This document shows positions 1 to 6,902 of a stretch of DNA of 8,795 bases, in pieces. Made by a program: the position numbers and the translations under genes. The notes under the pieces were generated by a model that saw only the letters and a list, made by a program, of their open reading frames with translations, did no database searches and had not been told where the DNA came from. How positions within the stretch are numbered: the first letter of the stretch is position 1; the number at the start of each line of letters is the position of its first letter. The stretch comes from MnTg04 sp036443455 (GTDB taxonomy: Bacteria > Pseudomonadota > Gammaproteobacteria > Steroidobacterales > MnTg04): NCBI GenBank assembly GCA_036443455.1, contig JAZFYI010000217.1:1-8795 (forward strand), written 5' to 3'.

Positions 1-1
1 G

Positions 2-31
2 GGATCAGTTGCAGCTGATCCGGGTTTTCTT
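2..31 (+). terminator. Candidate rho-independent terminator of an upstream gene
   Basis: GGATCAG (2-8) and CTGATCC (15-21) form a perfect 7-bp stem with a 6-nt loop. GGG and a short T-rich run (25-31, TTTTCTT) follow. This fits a rightward terminator for a gene lying left of the window. The T tract is broken and sits 3 nt after the stem, so it may be weak or only a chance hairpin. Confidence 0.4.
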
Positions 32-57
32 GCCACCGGCTCATATCGAGTAGTCAC

Positions 58-77
58 CAGGTATCTGCAGGTATCTC
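58..77. repeat. Tandem 10-bp repeat in the asmA leader
   Basis: CAGGTATCTG (58-67) is followed directly by CAGGTATCTC (68-77), which differs only at the last base. It lies in the 169-nt region before the first gene. It could be a paired protein-binding site or a small duplication. I see no convincing -35/-10 pair nearby, so a regulatory role is only a guess. Confidence 0.45.
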
Positions 78-169
78 GCACCGGTTGGGCGCATCGCTGT
101 ACCATTACCTCTCGATATCGATGAAACCTGGGCGCTGTCTGCGAATCGAACAGTAAAAGGGACCCATTC

Positions 170-2359
170 ATGGCAAAAGCAATCAAAATCCTGGCAGGCG
201 TCCTGGGCGCCTTTATCCTGTTACTCGTTCTGACGGCACTGTTGCTGCCGCTCCTGTTTGACAAGGACGACCTGAAGCAGGCCATCGGTGACGCGGTGCT
301 CGAAAGAACCGGGCGCGAGCTGACCATCGCCGGCGAGCTGGATTTTTCCGTGTTCCCATGGCTCAGAGTCGAGGTCAGCCAGATCCGGCTTGGTAACGCA
401 AAAGGGTTTTCCCCGGAGTCCTTTGCCGAGATCGGACAGGCAAGTCTGGGCGTGCGCCTGATGCCCCTGCTAAAGAAGAAAATCGAAGTGGGTCGGGTGA
501 CGCTGGACGATTTCGTTCTGAACCTGTCGGTCAAGGCAAACGGGCGAAACAATTGGCAGGATCTTCTTGAGGCAGAAGATACCAACGCCGAAACTGGTGA
601 GGATGGGGCGATCGCCTTTGACAGCCAGGGTATCGCCGGCCTGACCATTCGTAACGCACTGATCGATTACCAGGACGAGTCGACGAGCGCGCATTACACG
701 CTCAGCGAGTTTTCGCTGGAGGCCGGCGCAATCGGCGGCAAGCAACCGGTGCCGGTCGAACTGACGATGCGCCTCGACGATCATATTGCCGGGCGGAGCA
801 TCCAGGTGGAAGCATCGACGGTCATCGATGCAAAGCTGGCAGAGAATCGCTTCGATTTTGGCGATCTCGTTGTGCAGACGGAAATAGCCGCGCCGGATTT
901 GCCCGGTGGCAGTCAGCGGATGAATCTGAAGGTTCCGGAAATCCGGTCCGATCTGAACGCACAGACTTTGAGCGCGAACAGTTTCGAGCTGTCGATGATG
1001 GGTCTGCAGCTGAGCGGTACCCTGGCGGCGACCGGTATTATCGATAACCCCGGGTATAGCGGACAGATTCGAATCAGCGATTTTTCACCGCGCGATTTGT
1101 TCGCCCAGTTGCGCGTGGAGATACCGGAGACGGCAGACCCCGATGTCCTGACCCGGGCGCGGGCAGAGCTGAATTTCAAGGGGAGCGACCGCTCACTGGC
1201 GCTCAGCGAAATCGATATGCGCATGGACCAAAGCCAGTTGAGTGGCGAACTGACGGTGCGCAATTTCGACCGGCCCGCCATCGATTTCGAGCTCAGCCTG
1301 GATCAGATCGAAGTGGATCGTTACCTCGAGCCTGTTGCCGATACCGAGTCGCAGGGGTTACCGCTCGGCGAGACCAACATCGAATTGCCGGTCGATATGC
1401 TCGAAGGACTGGATATCGAAGGACAGTTTACGATCGGCTCCGTGCTTTCGGTTGGCATGACGTTTACCGACATGGTCGCGGCGATCACGATCAAGAACAA
1501 GCGCTTGCGCATTTACCCGGTATCGGCCTTGTTCTACGGCGGCACATACAGCGGCGATATCCGGCTGGATGGCTCTGCCGATCTGCCGGTGCTATCGATA
1601 AACGAGAAAATCGAGGGTATCCAGTTTGAGAAAATGGCCGTCGATTTGTTCGATGGCGCGCCCTTGTCGGGGACGGCGGAAGGTCATGCCAGGCTAAGCG
1701 GGGCAGGCCGCACCAGCGGGCAGGTCAGCCGGCGGCTGGCCGGTGATATTGGCCTGGCGCTCAATGACGGCGCCTGGGAAGGCACCAACATCTGGTACGA
1801 GATCAGCAAGGCGCTGGCGATTTTCAAACGACAGGCGCCACCCGCGCCGCCTGCAGAAAATCGAACCGTGTTTTCCCGGATGCAGGCGACGGCAACGGTG
1901 AGCGAAGGCGTCATGACCACGAACGACCTGGTTGCCGAGCTGCCGTTTCTGACCCTCAGCGGTGGCGGTACGATTGATCTCGCGAGTTCGGCAATCGACC
2001 TCAAGCTGGTTGCCATCGTGCGCAGCGATCCCGAGTTGCTGGGCGACGTTTTGACCAAGGACATCGCGGGTGAGCGAATCCCGCTGGAGATCACCGGTAC
2101 CCTGGACGACCCGAGCATACAACCGGATTTCGTCGTCCTGCTAAAAGAAAAAGCCAAGGAAAAGCTGCTGGAGAAACTGGGTCTGGGTGGGTTGCTTGGG
2201 CTAAAGCCAAGGCCAGCGGAGAGTGATGCCGATCAGGAAAATCCGTCAGGGCAACCGGTAGAGCCAGAAGAGCAACCCAAAGACCCGGAAGAGCAACTCA
2301 AGGATGACGTCGAGGAAAAAATCAAGAACAAGCTCAAGGATCTGTTCGGTGGCGGATGA
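170..2359 (+). CDS. AsmA family protein
   Basis: This 729-aa protein has one N-terminal membrane helix (about residues 7-30). An AsmA-type start to the mature domain follows (about 31-80, with the pattern 'ERTGRELTIAGELDFSVFPW'). A long beta-rich middle leads to a typical AsmA C-terminal block at about 582-670, with LSGGGTIDLASSAIDLKL, a PLEITGTLDDPSI motif and a Lys-rich helix. The family is anchored in the inner membrane with most of the chain in the periplasm. Relatives are linked to outer-membrane biogenesis and lipid transfer between membranes. The last 50 or so residues are a highly charged Pro/Glu/Lys tail. AAGGGA at 157-162, 7 nt before the ATG, supports the start. The stop overlaps the next gene by 4 nt (ATGA). 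Family assignment is firm; the exact substrate is unknown. Confidence 0.9.
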   Translation: MAKAIKILAGVLGAFILLLVLTALLLPLLFDKDDLKQAIGDAVLERTGRELTIAGELDFSVFPWLRVEVSQIRLGNAKGFSPESFAEIGQASLGVRLMPLLKKKIEVGRVTLDDFVLNLSVKANGRNNWQDLLEAEDTNAETGEDGAIAFDSQGIAGLTIRNALIDYQDESTSAHYTLSEFSLEAGAIGGKQPVPVELTMRLDDHIAGRSIQVEASTVIDAKLAENRFDFGDLVVQTEIAAPDLPGGSQRMNLKVPEIRSDLNAQTLSANSFELSMMGLQLSGTLAATGIIDNPGYSGQIRISDFSPRDLFAQLRVEIPETADPDVLTRARAELNFKGSDRSLALSEIDMRMDQSQLSGELTVRNFDRPAIDFELSLDQIEVDRYLEPVADTESQGLPLGETNIELPVDMLEGLDIEGQFTIGSVLSVGMTFTDMVAAITIKNKRLRIYPVSALFYGGTYSGDIRLDGSADLPVLSINEKIEGIQFEKMAVDLFDGAPLSGTAEGHARLSGAGRTSGQVSRRLAGDIGLALNDGAWEGTNIWYEISKALAIFKRQAPPAPPAENRTVFSRMQATATVSEGVMTTNDLVAELPFLTLSGGGTIDLASSAIDLKLVAIVRSDPELLGDVLTKDIAGERIPLEITGTLDDPSIQPDFVVLLKEKAKEKLLEKLGLGGLLGLKPRPAESDADQENPSGQPVEPEEQPKDPEEQLKDDVEEKIKNKLKDLFGGG
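2264..2305 (+). repeat. Two in-frame 21-bp repeats in the AsmA tail
   Basis: Two adjacent, imperfect 21-bp units (2264-2284 and 2285-2305) encode PEEQPKD and PEEQLKD, residues 699-705 and 706-712. They lie in the charged C-terminal tail. Differences are mostly at third codon positions, so the duplication is not fresh, or the peptide has been kept under selection. Confidence 0.6.
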
Positions 2360-2964
2360 GAAATCTATTTCTGACAGCGCTTGTTTTTTGTGCGTTTTCG
2401 GCGAACGCAGCCGATATTCGCAAGCTTGATGTCTGGAAAGAGGGTGGAGTTTTTTTCGTTGACCTGACCGGCTATATCGATGCGCCGATAAGCGAGGTCT
2501 ACAATGTGCTGGTCGACTACGAACATCTGGACCGCCTTTCGAGCTCGATTGTGGAAAGCCGGATCCTGGAACCGGCCGAAGACGGAACGCCGCTGGTTTA
2601 TACGCTGACCAGAAAGTGCGTCTTTTTGTTCTGCGGGAAAATCGAAAAGGTCGAGCGGCTGGAACTGGAACCGTTGCACCACATTACCGCTATCGCCATA
2701 CCCGAACACAGCAACGTCGTCCACGGGCTATCCGAATGGCGCTTGAGCGAGCAGGACTGCGGCACGCTCATCGAATTTCACCAGGAACTCGACCCGGCGT
2801 TCTGGGTGCCGCCGGTGTTCGGGCCGATGATGATCAAGAAGGTGATGCGCCAGGGCGGTCGCCGGGCGATTTTGCGCGTGGAGTATTATGCGCGGGTCGC
2901 GGCCGGGTTGAGCGCAGAGGAACCGCCGGCGATCAAACGCAAGCGCAAACGCCGCTCACGCTAA
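2356..2964 (+). CDS. Secreted START/SRPBCC-fold (polyketide cyclase-like) protein
   Basis: This 202-aa protein begins with a signal peptide: MRN, a hydrophobic stretch, then the cleavage motif A16-N17-A18. The mature protein is therefore expected in the periplasm. There is no lipobox (Phe precedes Cys12). Residues about 34-180 look like a START/polyketide-cyclase (SRPBCC) domain, with 'DAPISEVYNVLVDYEHLDRL' near the front and a closing amphipathic helix around 155-180. This fold makes a hydrophobic cavity for lipids or other apolar ligands. A C88-x4-C93 pair and C135 could matter in the oxidising periplasm. The C-terminus is a basic cluster (KRKRKRRSR). The ATGA overlap with the AsmA gene suggests coupled translation and perhaps a shared role in envelope lipids; that role is inference. 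No catalytic residue can be assigned. Confidence 0.8.
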   Translation: MRNLFLTALVFCAFSANAADIRKLDVWKEGGVFFVDLTGYIDAPISEVYNVLVDYEHLDRLSSSIVESRILEPAEDGTPLVYTLTRKCVFLFCGKIEKVERLELEPLHHITAIAIPEHSNVVHGLSEWRLSEQDCGTLIEFHQELDPAFWVPPVFGPMMIKKVMRQGGRRAILRVEYYARVAAGLSAEEPPAIKRKRKRRSR

Positions 2965-2969
2965 GACTT

Positions 2970-4049
2970 ATGAGCAATAGCAGTACAGCAGATACCTTTG
3001 CCAGCCAGCTACTGGACTGGTTTGAAAAAAATGGCCGCAAGGATCTGCCCTGGCAGACCGACCCGACGCCGTACCGGGTCTGGGTATCCGAAATCATGCT
3101 TCAGCAAACCCAGGTCGGCACCGTGATTCCCTACTTCAACGATTTTGTGCAAAAGTTTTGCGATGTCGCGATGCTGGCCGAGGCGACGCAGGACCAGGTC
3201 TTGCATTGCTGGTCCGGTTTGGGCTACTACGCGCGTGCGAGAAACCTGCATGCCGCGGCGAGGCTGATCATGCAAGACCACAATGGCGAATTGCCGGACG
3301 CGCTGGACAGGCTGATGCAACTACCCGGTATTGGCCGCTCGACCGCAGGCGCGATCCTGGCGTTGTCGTCCGGACGGCGTTGCCCGATTCTCGATGGCAA
3401 TGTCAAAAGGGTATTGGCGCGCTTCCACGAAATCGATGGCTGGCCAGGCAAGACCGCGGTACTCAGCAAGCTTTGGGTGCTGGCAGAACGACATTTGCCG
3501 GATCGGGACATCAGCCTGTATACGCAGGCCATCATGGACCTGGGTGCCACGGTTTGCAGGCGCCGGCCCGACTGTGCTGCGTGCCCTGTGGCGACCGGTT
3601 GCCAGGCTAGAGCGAGCGGGCGTCAGCTTGATTGTCCAGGGCGAAAGCCGGTTGGCAAAAAAAAGCAACGCGATGTCATCATGTTGATTGCGCGCCTGCC
3701 GGATGGCTCCGTTTATCTGGAGCGGCGGCCGCCCAGGGGCATCTGGGGCGGGCTGTGGAGCTTCCCGGAGATTGGACAGGAAAGCGAGGTTTGGGACTGG
3801 TGCCAGGCCCGTTTGTCCTGCCGGCTGGAACGCAGCCAGGCGCTGGAGCGGATCAAACACAGCCTGACCCATTTCGACATGAACATCAGGCCAATATTGC
3901 TGGATGTCGTGCCAACCGGGGTCGCCGACGCGGTCATGGATGAGGGGCAAAATGTCTGGTATAACGGCGATGCGTCGCGGCCGCTCGGTATGGCTGCGCC
4001 GGTCGGCAAGTTGATGGAACAATACGCAAACTGCGGGGAGGGACGCTGA
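2970..4049 (+). CDS. mutY: Adenine DNA glycosylase MutY
   Basis: MutY removes adenine mispaired with 8-oxoguanine in base-excision repair. This 359-aa protein matches the usual length (E. coli about 350). The catalytic domain contains GRKDLPWQ (22-29), the catalytic Glu41 in SEIMLQQTQV, the helix-hairpin-helix LPGIGRSTAGAI (118-129) and the catalytic Asp142 in ILDGNVKR. The 4Fe-4S cysteines are C196, C202, C205 and C211. The C-terminal 8-oxoG-reading, Nudix-like domain (about 232-350) has RRPPRGIWGGLWSFPE and a THF motif at 300-302. The open frame extends upstream to 2616, but homology begins at the ATG at 2970, 5 nt after the previous stop. There is no clear ribosome site, so coupling to the upstream gene is likely. 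One oddity is that the first two cluster cysteines are 5 residues apart instead of the usual 6. Confidence 0.95.
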   Translation: MSNSSTADTFASQLLDWFEKNGRKDLPWQTDPTPYRVWVSEIMLQQTQVGTVIPYFNDFVQKFCDVAMLAEATQDQVLHCWSGLGYYARARNLHAAARLIMQDHNGELPDALDRLMQLPGIGRSTAGAILALSSGRRCPILDGNVKRVLARFHEIDGWPGKTAVLSKLWVLAERHLPDRDISLYTQAIMDLGATVCRRRPDCAACPVATGCQARASGRQLDCPGRKPVGKKKQRDVIMLIARLPDGSVYLERRPPRGIWGGLWSFPEIGQESEVWDWCQARLSCRLERSQALERIKHSLTHFDMNIRPILLDVVPTGVADAVMDEGQNVWYNGDASRPLGMAAPVGKLMEQYANCGEGR

Positions 4050-4336
4050 TGTCGCGCATGGTCCAGTGTGTGCGTTTGAAAAAAGAGGCCGAAGGGCTGG
4101 ATTCGTCACCGTGGCCCGGCGATCTCGGCCAGCGGATTTTTGACAATGTATCCAGGCAAGCCTGGCAGGAATGGATGGCTCATCAGACTATGCTGATCAA
4201 CGAATACCGGCTGGTCGCGATACGGCCTGAGGCGCGCAAGTTTCTGGAAACGGAGATGGAGAAATTCTTTTTTGGCGAGGGTTCGGAGCGGCCGAAGGAA
4301 TTTGTCGAACCCGATTCGGAATCGAAATCGGAATGA
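4049..4336 (+). CDS. yggX: YggX family Fe(II)-trafficking / oxidative protection protein
   Basis: This 95-aa protein is typical of YggX (about 90 aa). The start MSRMVQCVRLKKEAEGL aligns with E. coli MSRTIFCTFLQREAEG, keeping Cys7. WPGDLGQRIFDNVS and QTMLINEYRL are family hallmarks. YggX is a small cytosolic protein that limits oxidative damage to Fe-S clusters and is thought to handle labile iron. The start is well supported: GGGGAGGG at 4035-4042 precedes the ATG by 6 nt, and the ATG overlaps the mutY stop by 1 nt (TGATG). The mutY-yggX order is also that of E. coli. The last ten or so residues are acidic and low-complexity (PDSESKSE). The stop is 1 nt from the end of the convergent egtD gene. 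Confidence 0.95.
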   Translation: MSRMVQCVRLKKEAEGLDSSPWPGDLGQRIFDNVSRQAWQEWMAHQTMLINEYRLVAIRPEARKFLETEMEKFFFGEGSERPKEFVEPDSESKSE

Positions 4337-4337
4337 G

Positions 4338-5312
4338 CTAACTGAGCTCGAGATACTGAACGCTGAACATCCGCTCAGGGTCCGTCCAGACCTTGCGAAT
4401 ATTGAAACCCGCCTCGCCGGCAAGATCCGCAAATTCCTGTAACTCATACTTGTGCGAGCATTCGGTCAGGATGTACTCGCCAGCCACAAAGTCGATACGC
4501 TGTCCAGCAATGTTGACCGACTGGTCTTTTTCGCTGACCAGGTGCATCTCGATCCGGCCCTTGTCTTCGTCGTAGATGGCCCGGTGCGCGAACTGGTCCA
4601 GGTCGAAATCGGCGCCGATTTCCCGGTTCAGTCGAGCCAGCAGGTTCAGGTTGAAATCCGCGGTTACGCCGGCGTCATCGTTGTACGCGTTTTCCAGCGT
4701 GGCGCGGTCTTTCTTAAGGTCCACGCCGATCAGCAGGCCGCCACCGGGACCGGCTTCTATCGCCATAACCTTGAGCAACTGCCTGGCCTGTTCCAGGCTG
4801 AAATTACCGATGGTCGAACCCGGGAAGAACACCAGGTTGCGATTTACCGCTGCCACCGGTACGGGCAGGTCGAATGGCTGGGTAAAGTCTGCGCACACCG
4901 GCAGGATTTCGAGATCCGGATAATCCGTCGCGAGTTGCCGCGTCGCATCGAGCAGGTGCTCGCCGGAAATATCGACCGGAATAAAGGCGCTGGGCGTTTC
5001 GAGGATGTCGAGCAAAATCCGGATCTTGACGCTCGAACCGGCGCCAAATTCCACGATGGCGGCACGACTGCCGATCATGTCAGCCATCTCCGCGATATGG
5101 GTATGCAAAATGCCAAGCTCGGTGCGGGTCGGGTAGTACTCGGGCAGCCTGGTGATCTGGTCGAACAGCCGCGATCCCTCTTCGTCGTAAAACCACTTCG
5201 GCGACAGGCGTTTCTGCGGCTGTGCCAGGCCTGCCAGCACTTCCTGCGTGATGTCGCCGCTCGGCGGGTGGTAGTCGAGCAGGGCGATCGGTTTTTTGGC
5301 CGGCGCGCTCAT
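4338..5312 (-). CDS. egtD: L-histidine N-alpha-methyltransferase EgtD (ergothioneine synthesis)
   Basis: EgtD trimethylates the alpha-amino group of histidine with S-adenosylmethionine to give hercynine, the first step of ergothioneine synthesis. The 324-aa length is as expected. Visible motifs are SPKWFYDEEGSRLFDQIT (37-54) and LPEYYPTRTE (56-65). The SAM-binding site is EFGAGSSVKIRIL (88-100) and D114 lies in the IPVDISGEHL strand. FPGSTIGNF (163-171), YNDDAGVTADFNLN (210-223) and LTECSHKYE (282-290) follow. N170, Y210, E284 and S286 align by motif with the histidine-binding residues I recall from mycobacterial EgtD (N166, Y206, E282, S284). The start codon overlaps the egtB stop by 4 nt (ATGA), so the two are translationally coupled. 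The stop is TAG. Confidence 0.95.
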   Translation of the reverse strand: MSAPAKKPIALLDYHPPSGDITQEVLAGLAQPQKRLSPKWFYDEEGSRLFDQITRLPEYYPTRTELGILHTHIAEMADMIGSRAAIVEFGAGSSVKIRILLDILETPSAFIPVDISGEHLLDATRQLATDYPDLEILPVCADFTQPFDLPVPVAAVNRNLVFFPGSTIGNFSLEQARQLLKVMAIEAGPGGGLLIGVDLKKDRATLENAYNDDAGVTADFNLNLLARLNREIGADFDLDQFAHRAIYDEDKGRIEMHLVSEKDQSVNIAGQRIDFVAGEYILTECSHKYELQEFADLAGEAGFNIRKVWTDPERMFSVQYLELS

Positions 5313-6589
5313 GCGGTCTCATCCCGCGCAAGACGGATGCCGCTGAACTGCCAGCGGGAATCCGGGTAAAAAAAGTTTCGATAGCTGACGCGAATGTGAT
5401 CGGCCGGTGTCACGCAGGAGCCGCCGCGCAGCACCTGCTGATTACACATGAACTTGCCATTGTATTCACCGAGCGTTCCTTGCAGCGGTTTGAAGCCAGG
5501 GTAGGGGGCGTATGCGGATGCGGTCCACTCCCAGGCATCGCCAAACATTTGTTGCATGCCGGAACCGGAGCAGGGAGCCGGGTGCATTACATGATCACCA
5601 TTATCGCTTCCAAGATTGCCGGCGACTTCTACACCTGCAGAAATGCTTTCCCATTCCGCTTCCTTTGGCAGGCGAGCACCCGCCCAACGGGCGAAAGCAT
5701 CGGCCTCGTACAAGCTGACATGACAGACCGGCCGGTTCGGGTCCAATGCTTGCTCGCCATGCAGCGTGAATTCGGTTTCCAGGTCGGCGGACCAATAGAG
5801 TGGATGTCCCCATTGTTGCTGTTCAACCGTAGCCCAACCGTCCGACAGCCACAGCTCGGGTGTTTGATAACCGTTGTCGTCGATAAACTCCCGAAACTCC
5901 GCGTTCGTAATCAGGCGATTGGCCAGGCCGCCGCCATGTAACAGTTCAGTATGCCTTGGCGTTTCATTATCGAAACAAAAGCCTGTGCCGGATGCGCCGG
6001 TTTCGACGATACCCGAGGGAATCTGCAAATAGCTGATTGCGGGCGGGGCAGTGCATTGCACGAGCTCCATTTCACAATACGCCGGTTTTAGCGGGTTGCA
6101 GGACAGCACATGCTTGATATCGGTAAGGATCAGTTCCTGGTGCTGCTGCTCGTGGTTCAGTCCCAGTTCAATCGGGAAAGTCAGCTGGTCATCGCTGCCC
6201 TGCTTGTCGAGCAGTTCCAGCAAATGAGCGTCCACATGGTGACGGTAAGCGAGTATTTCAGCCAGCGTCGGTCGCGATAGCAGGCCGCGCTCGGGCCGTG
6301 GGTGCATTTTGCCGGCCGTGTAATAATAAGAATTGAACAGGTAATGAAACCGCGGATGGAATTCTTTGTAATCCGGCAGGTTCGGGCCCAGGACAAAGCG
6401 CTCGAAAAGCCAGCTCGTATGGGCCAGATGCCATTTCGACGGGCTGACATCGGGCATGCTCTGGATGACCGTGTCCTCGTGCGCCAGTGGTTCGACCAGC
6501 TTCTCGGTCTGGCGGCGAATTCGCCGATATCGGCTCGCCAGGGAGACCGTTTCGGCGGCCGGTTGCTGCTGTGGTTGCGGGGAATTCAT
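5309..6589 (-). CDS. egtB: Ergothioneine sulfoxide synthase EgtB
   Basis: EgtB is a non-haem iron oxygenase that joins a thiol donor to C2 of the hercynine imidazole ring as a sulfoxide. This 426-aa protein has the expected two parts. The N-terminal DinB-like helical domain (about 20-165) carries H57 in the WHLAH motif and H146-x3-H150-x-E152, which together give the three-His iron site. The C-terminal formylglycine-generating-enzyme-like domain (about 190-425) has LITNAEFREFID, GARLPKEAEWE, MFGDAWEWTASAY and VLRGGSCVT. A tyrosine cluster at 88-90 (FNSYYY) followed by HPRPERGLLSRP resembles the cysteine-using subtype. No egtA or egtC lies nearby. It is the first gene of a leftward egtB-egtD pair. 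The ribosome site is weak. The C-S lyase for the final step is not in the window. Confidence 0.95.
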   Translation of the reverse strand: MNSPQPQQQPAAETVSLASRYRRIRRQTEKLVEPLAHEDTVIQSMPDVSPSKWHLAHTSWLFERFVLGPNLPDYKEFHPRFHYLFNSYYYTAGKMHPRPERGLLSRPTLAEILAYRHHVDAHLLELLDKQGSDDQLTFPIELGLNHEQQHQELILTDIKHVLSCNPLKPAYCEMELVQCTAPPAISYLQIPSGIVETGASGTGFCFDNETPRHTELLHGGGLANRLITNAEFREFIDDNGYQTPELWLSDGWATVEQQQWGHPLYWSADLETEFTLHGEQALDPNRPVCHVSLYEADAFARWAGARLPKEAEWESISAGVEVAGNLGSDNGDHVMHPAPCSGSGMQQMFGDAWEWTASAYAPYPGFKPLQGTLGEYNGKFMCNQQVLRGGSCVTPADHIRVSYRNFFYPDSRWQFSGIRLARDETA

Positions 6590-6615
6590 GATCCGATCCG
6601 GATTTCAGGCCACAT

Positions 6616-6645
6616 AGGGTACCGATTGCCGCAAAGCCCTGTCAA
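6616..6645 (-). promoter_or_regulatory. Candidate promoter of egtB-egtD
   Basis: Reading leftward, a perfect TTGACA lies at 6645-6640. It is followed after 18 bp by TACCCT (6621-6616), a poor -10 box. The egtB start codon is 27 nt further on. The location between egtB and the divergent tRNA promoter is right, but only the -35 box is convincing. Confidence 0.35.
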
Positions 6646-6683
6646 AGCCAAAGAATATCAGACCCTGCAAACCCCGCTATTTC

Positions 6684-6712
6684 TTGACTCAGAACGGGTG
6701 CTCGCGTTTAAT
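6684..6712 (+). promoter_or_regulatory. Sigma-70 promoter of tRNA-Phe with GC-rich discriminator
   Basis: TTGACT (6684-6689), a 17-bp spacer and TTTAAT (6707-6712) make a near-consensus promoter. The bases after the -10 are ACGCGCC, a GC-rich discriminator of the kind that makes stable-RNA promoters sensitive to ppGpp (stringent control). Transcription would start near 6719, giving a leader of about 40 nt before the mature tRNA. Confidence 0.75.
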
Positions 6713-6759
6713 ACGCGCCTCTTTTGGCCCCAAAAAGGCCAGGTAGCGAACCACGTTTT

Positions 6760-6835
<76 letters not shown>

Positions 6836-6842
6836 TTTTTTC

Positions 6843-6860
6843 AACGACTTACGTCGTTTT
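6843..6860 (+). terminator. Candidate hairpin terminator after tRNA-Phe
   Basis: AACGAC (6843-6848) and GTCGTT (6853-6858) are perfect inverted arms around TTAC, and TTTT (6857-6860) ends the hairpin on the + strand. It could end the tRNA transcript. The stem is only 6 bp. It may instead be a recombinase-binding dyad beside the attachment core. Confidence 0.35.
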
Positions 6861-6882
6861 CAAGCTTTCCTTAAAAACCCCG

Positions 6883-6900
6883 TGCGTGAGTTTTGCGTGA
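6883..6900. repeat. Direct repeat TGCGTGA between attachment site and integrase
   Basis: TGCGTGA occurs at 6883-6889 and 6894-6900, starting 11 bp apart, so on nearly the same face of the helix. The pair lies in the short stretch between the tRNA and the integrase stop, where arm-type binding sites for the recombinase would be expected. That role is inference. Confidence 0.5.
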
Positions 6901-6902
6901 CC

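Noticed and set aside
2616..2969. N-terminal extension of the MutY frame
   Set aside because: It overlaps the START-like gene, reads as Arg/Gly-rich out-of-frame sequence, and MutY homology starts at 2970.
3321..4109. 262-codon open frame on the - strand opposite mutY
   Set aside because: It is antisense to well-supported MutY sequence and has no recognisable motif or ribosome site.
4452..5369. 305-codon open frame on the + strand opposite egtD
   Set aside because: It is antisense to a gene with clear EgtD motifs. Its translation shows no recognisable domain, and long antisense frames are common in GC-rich coding DNA.
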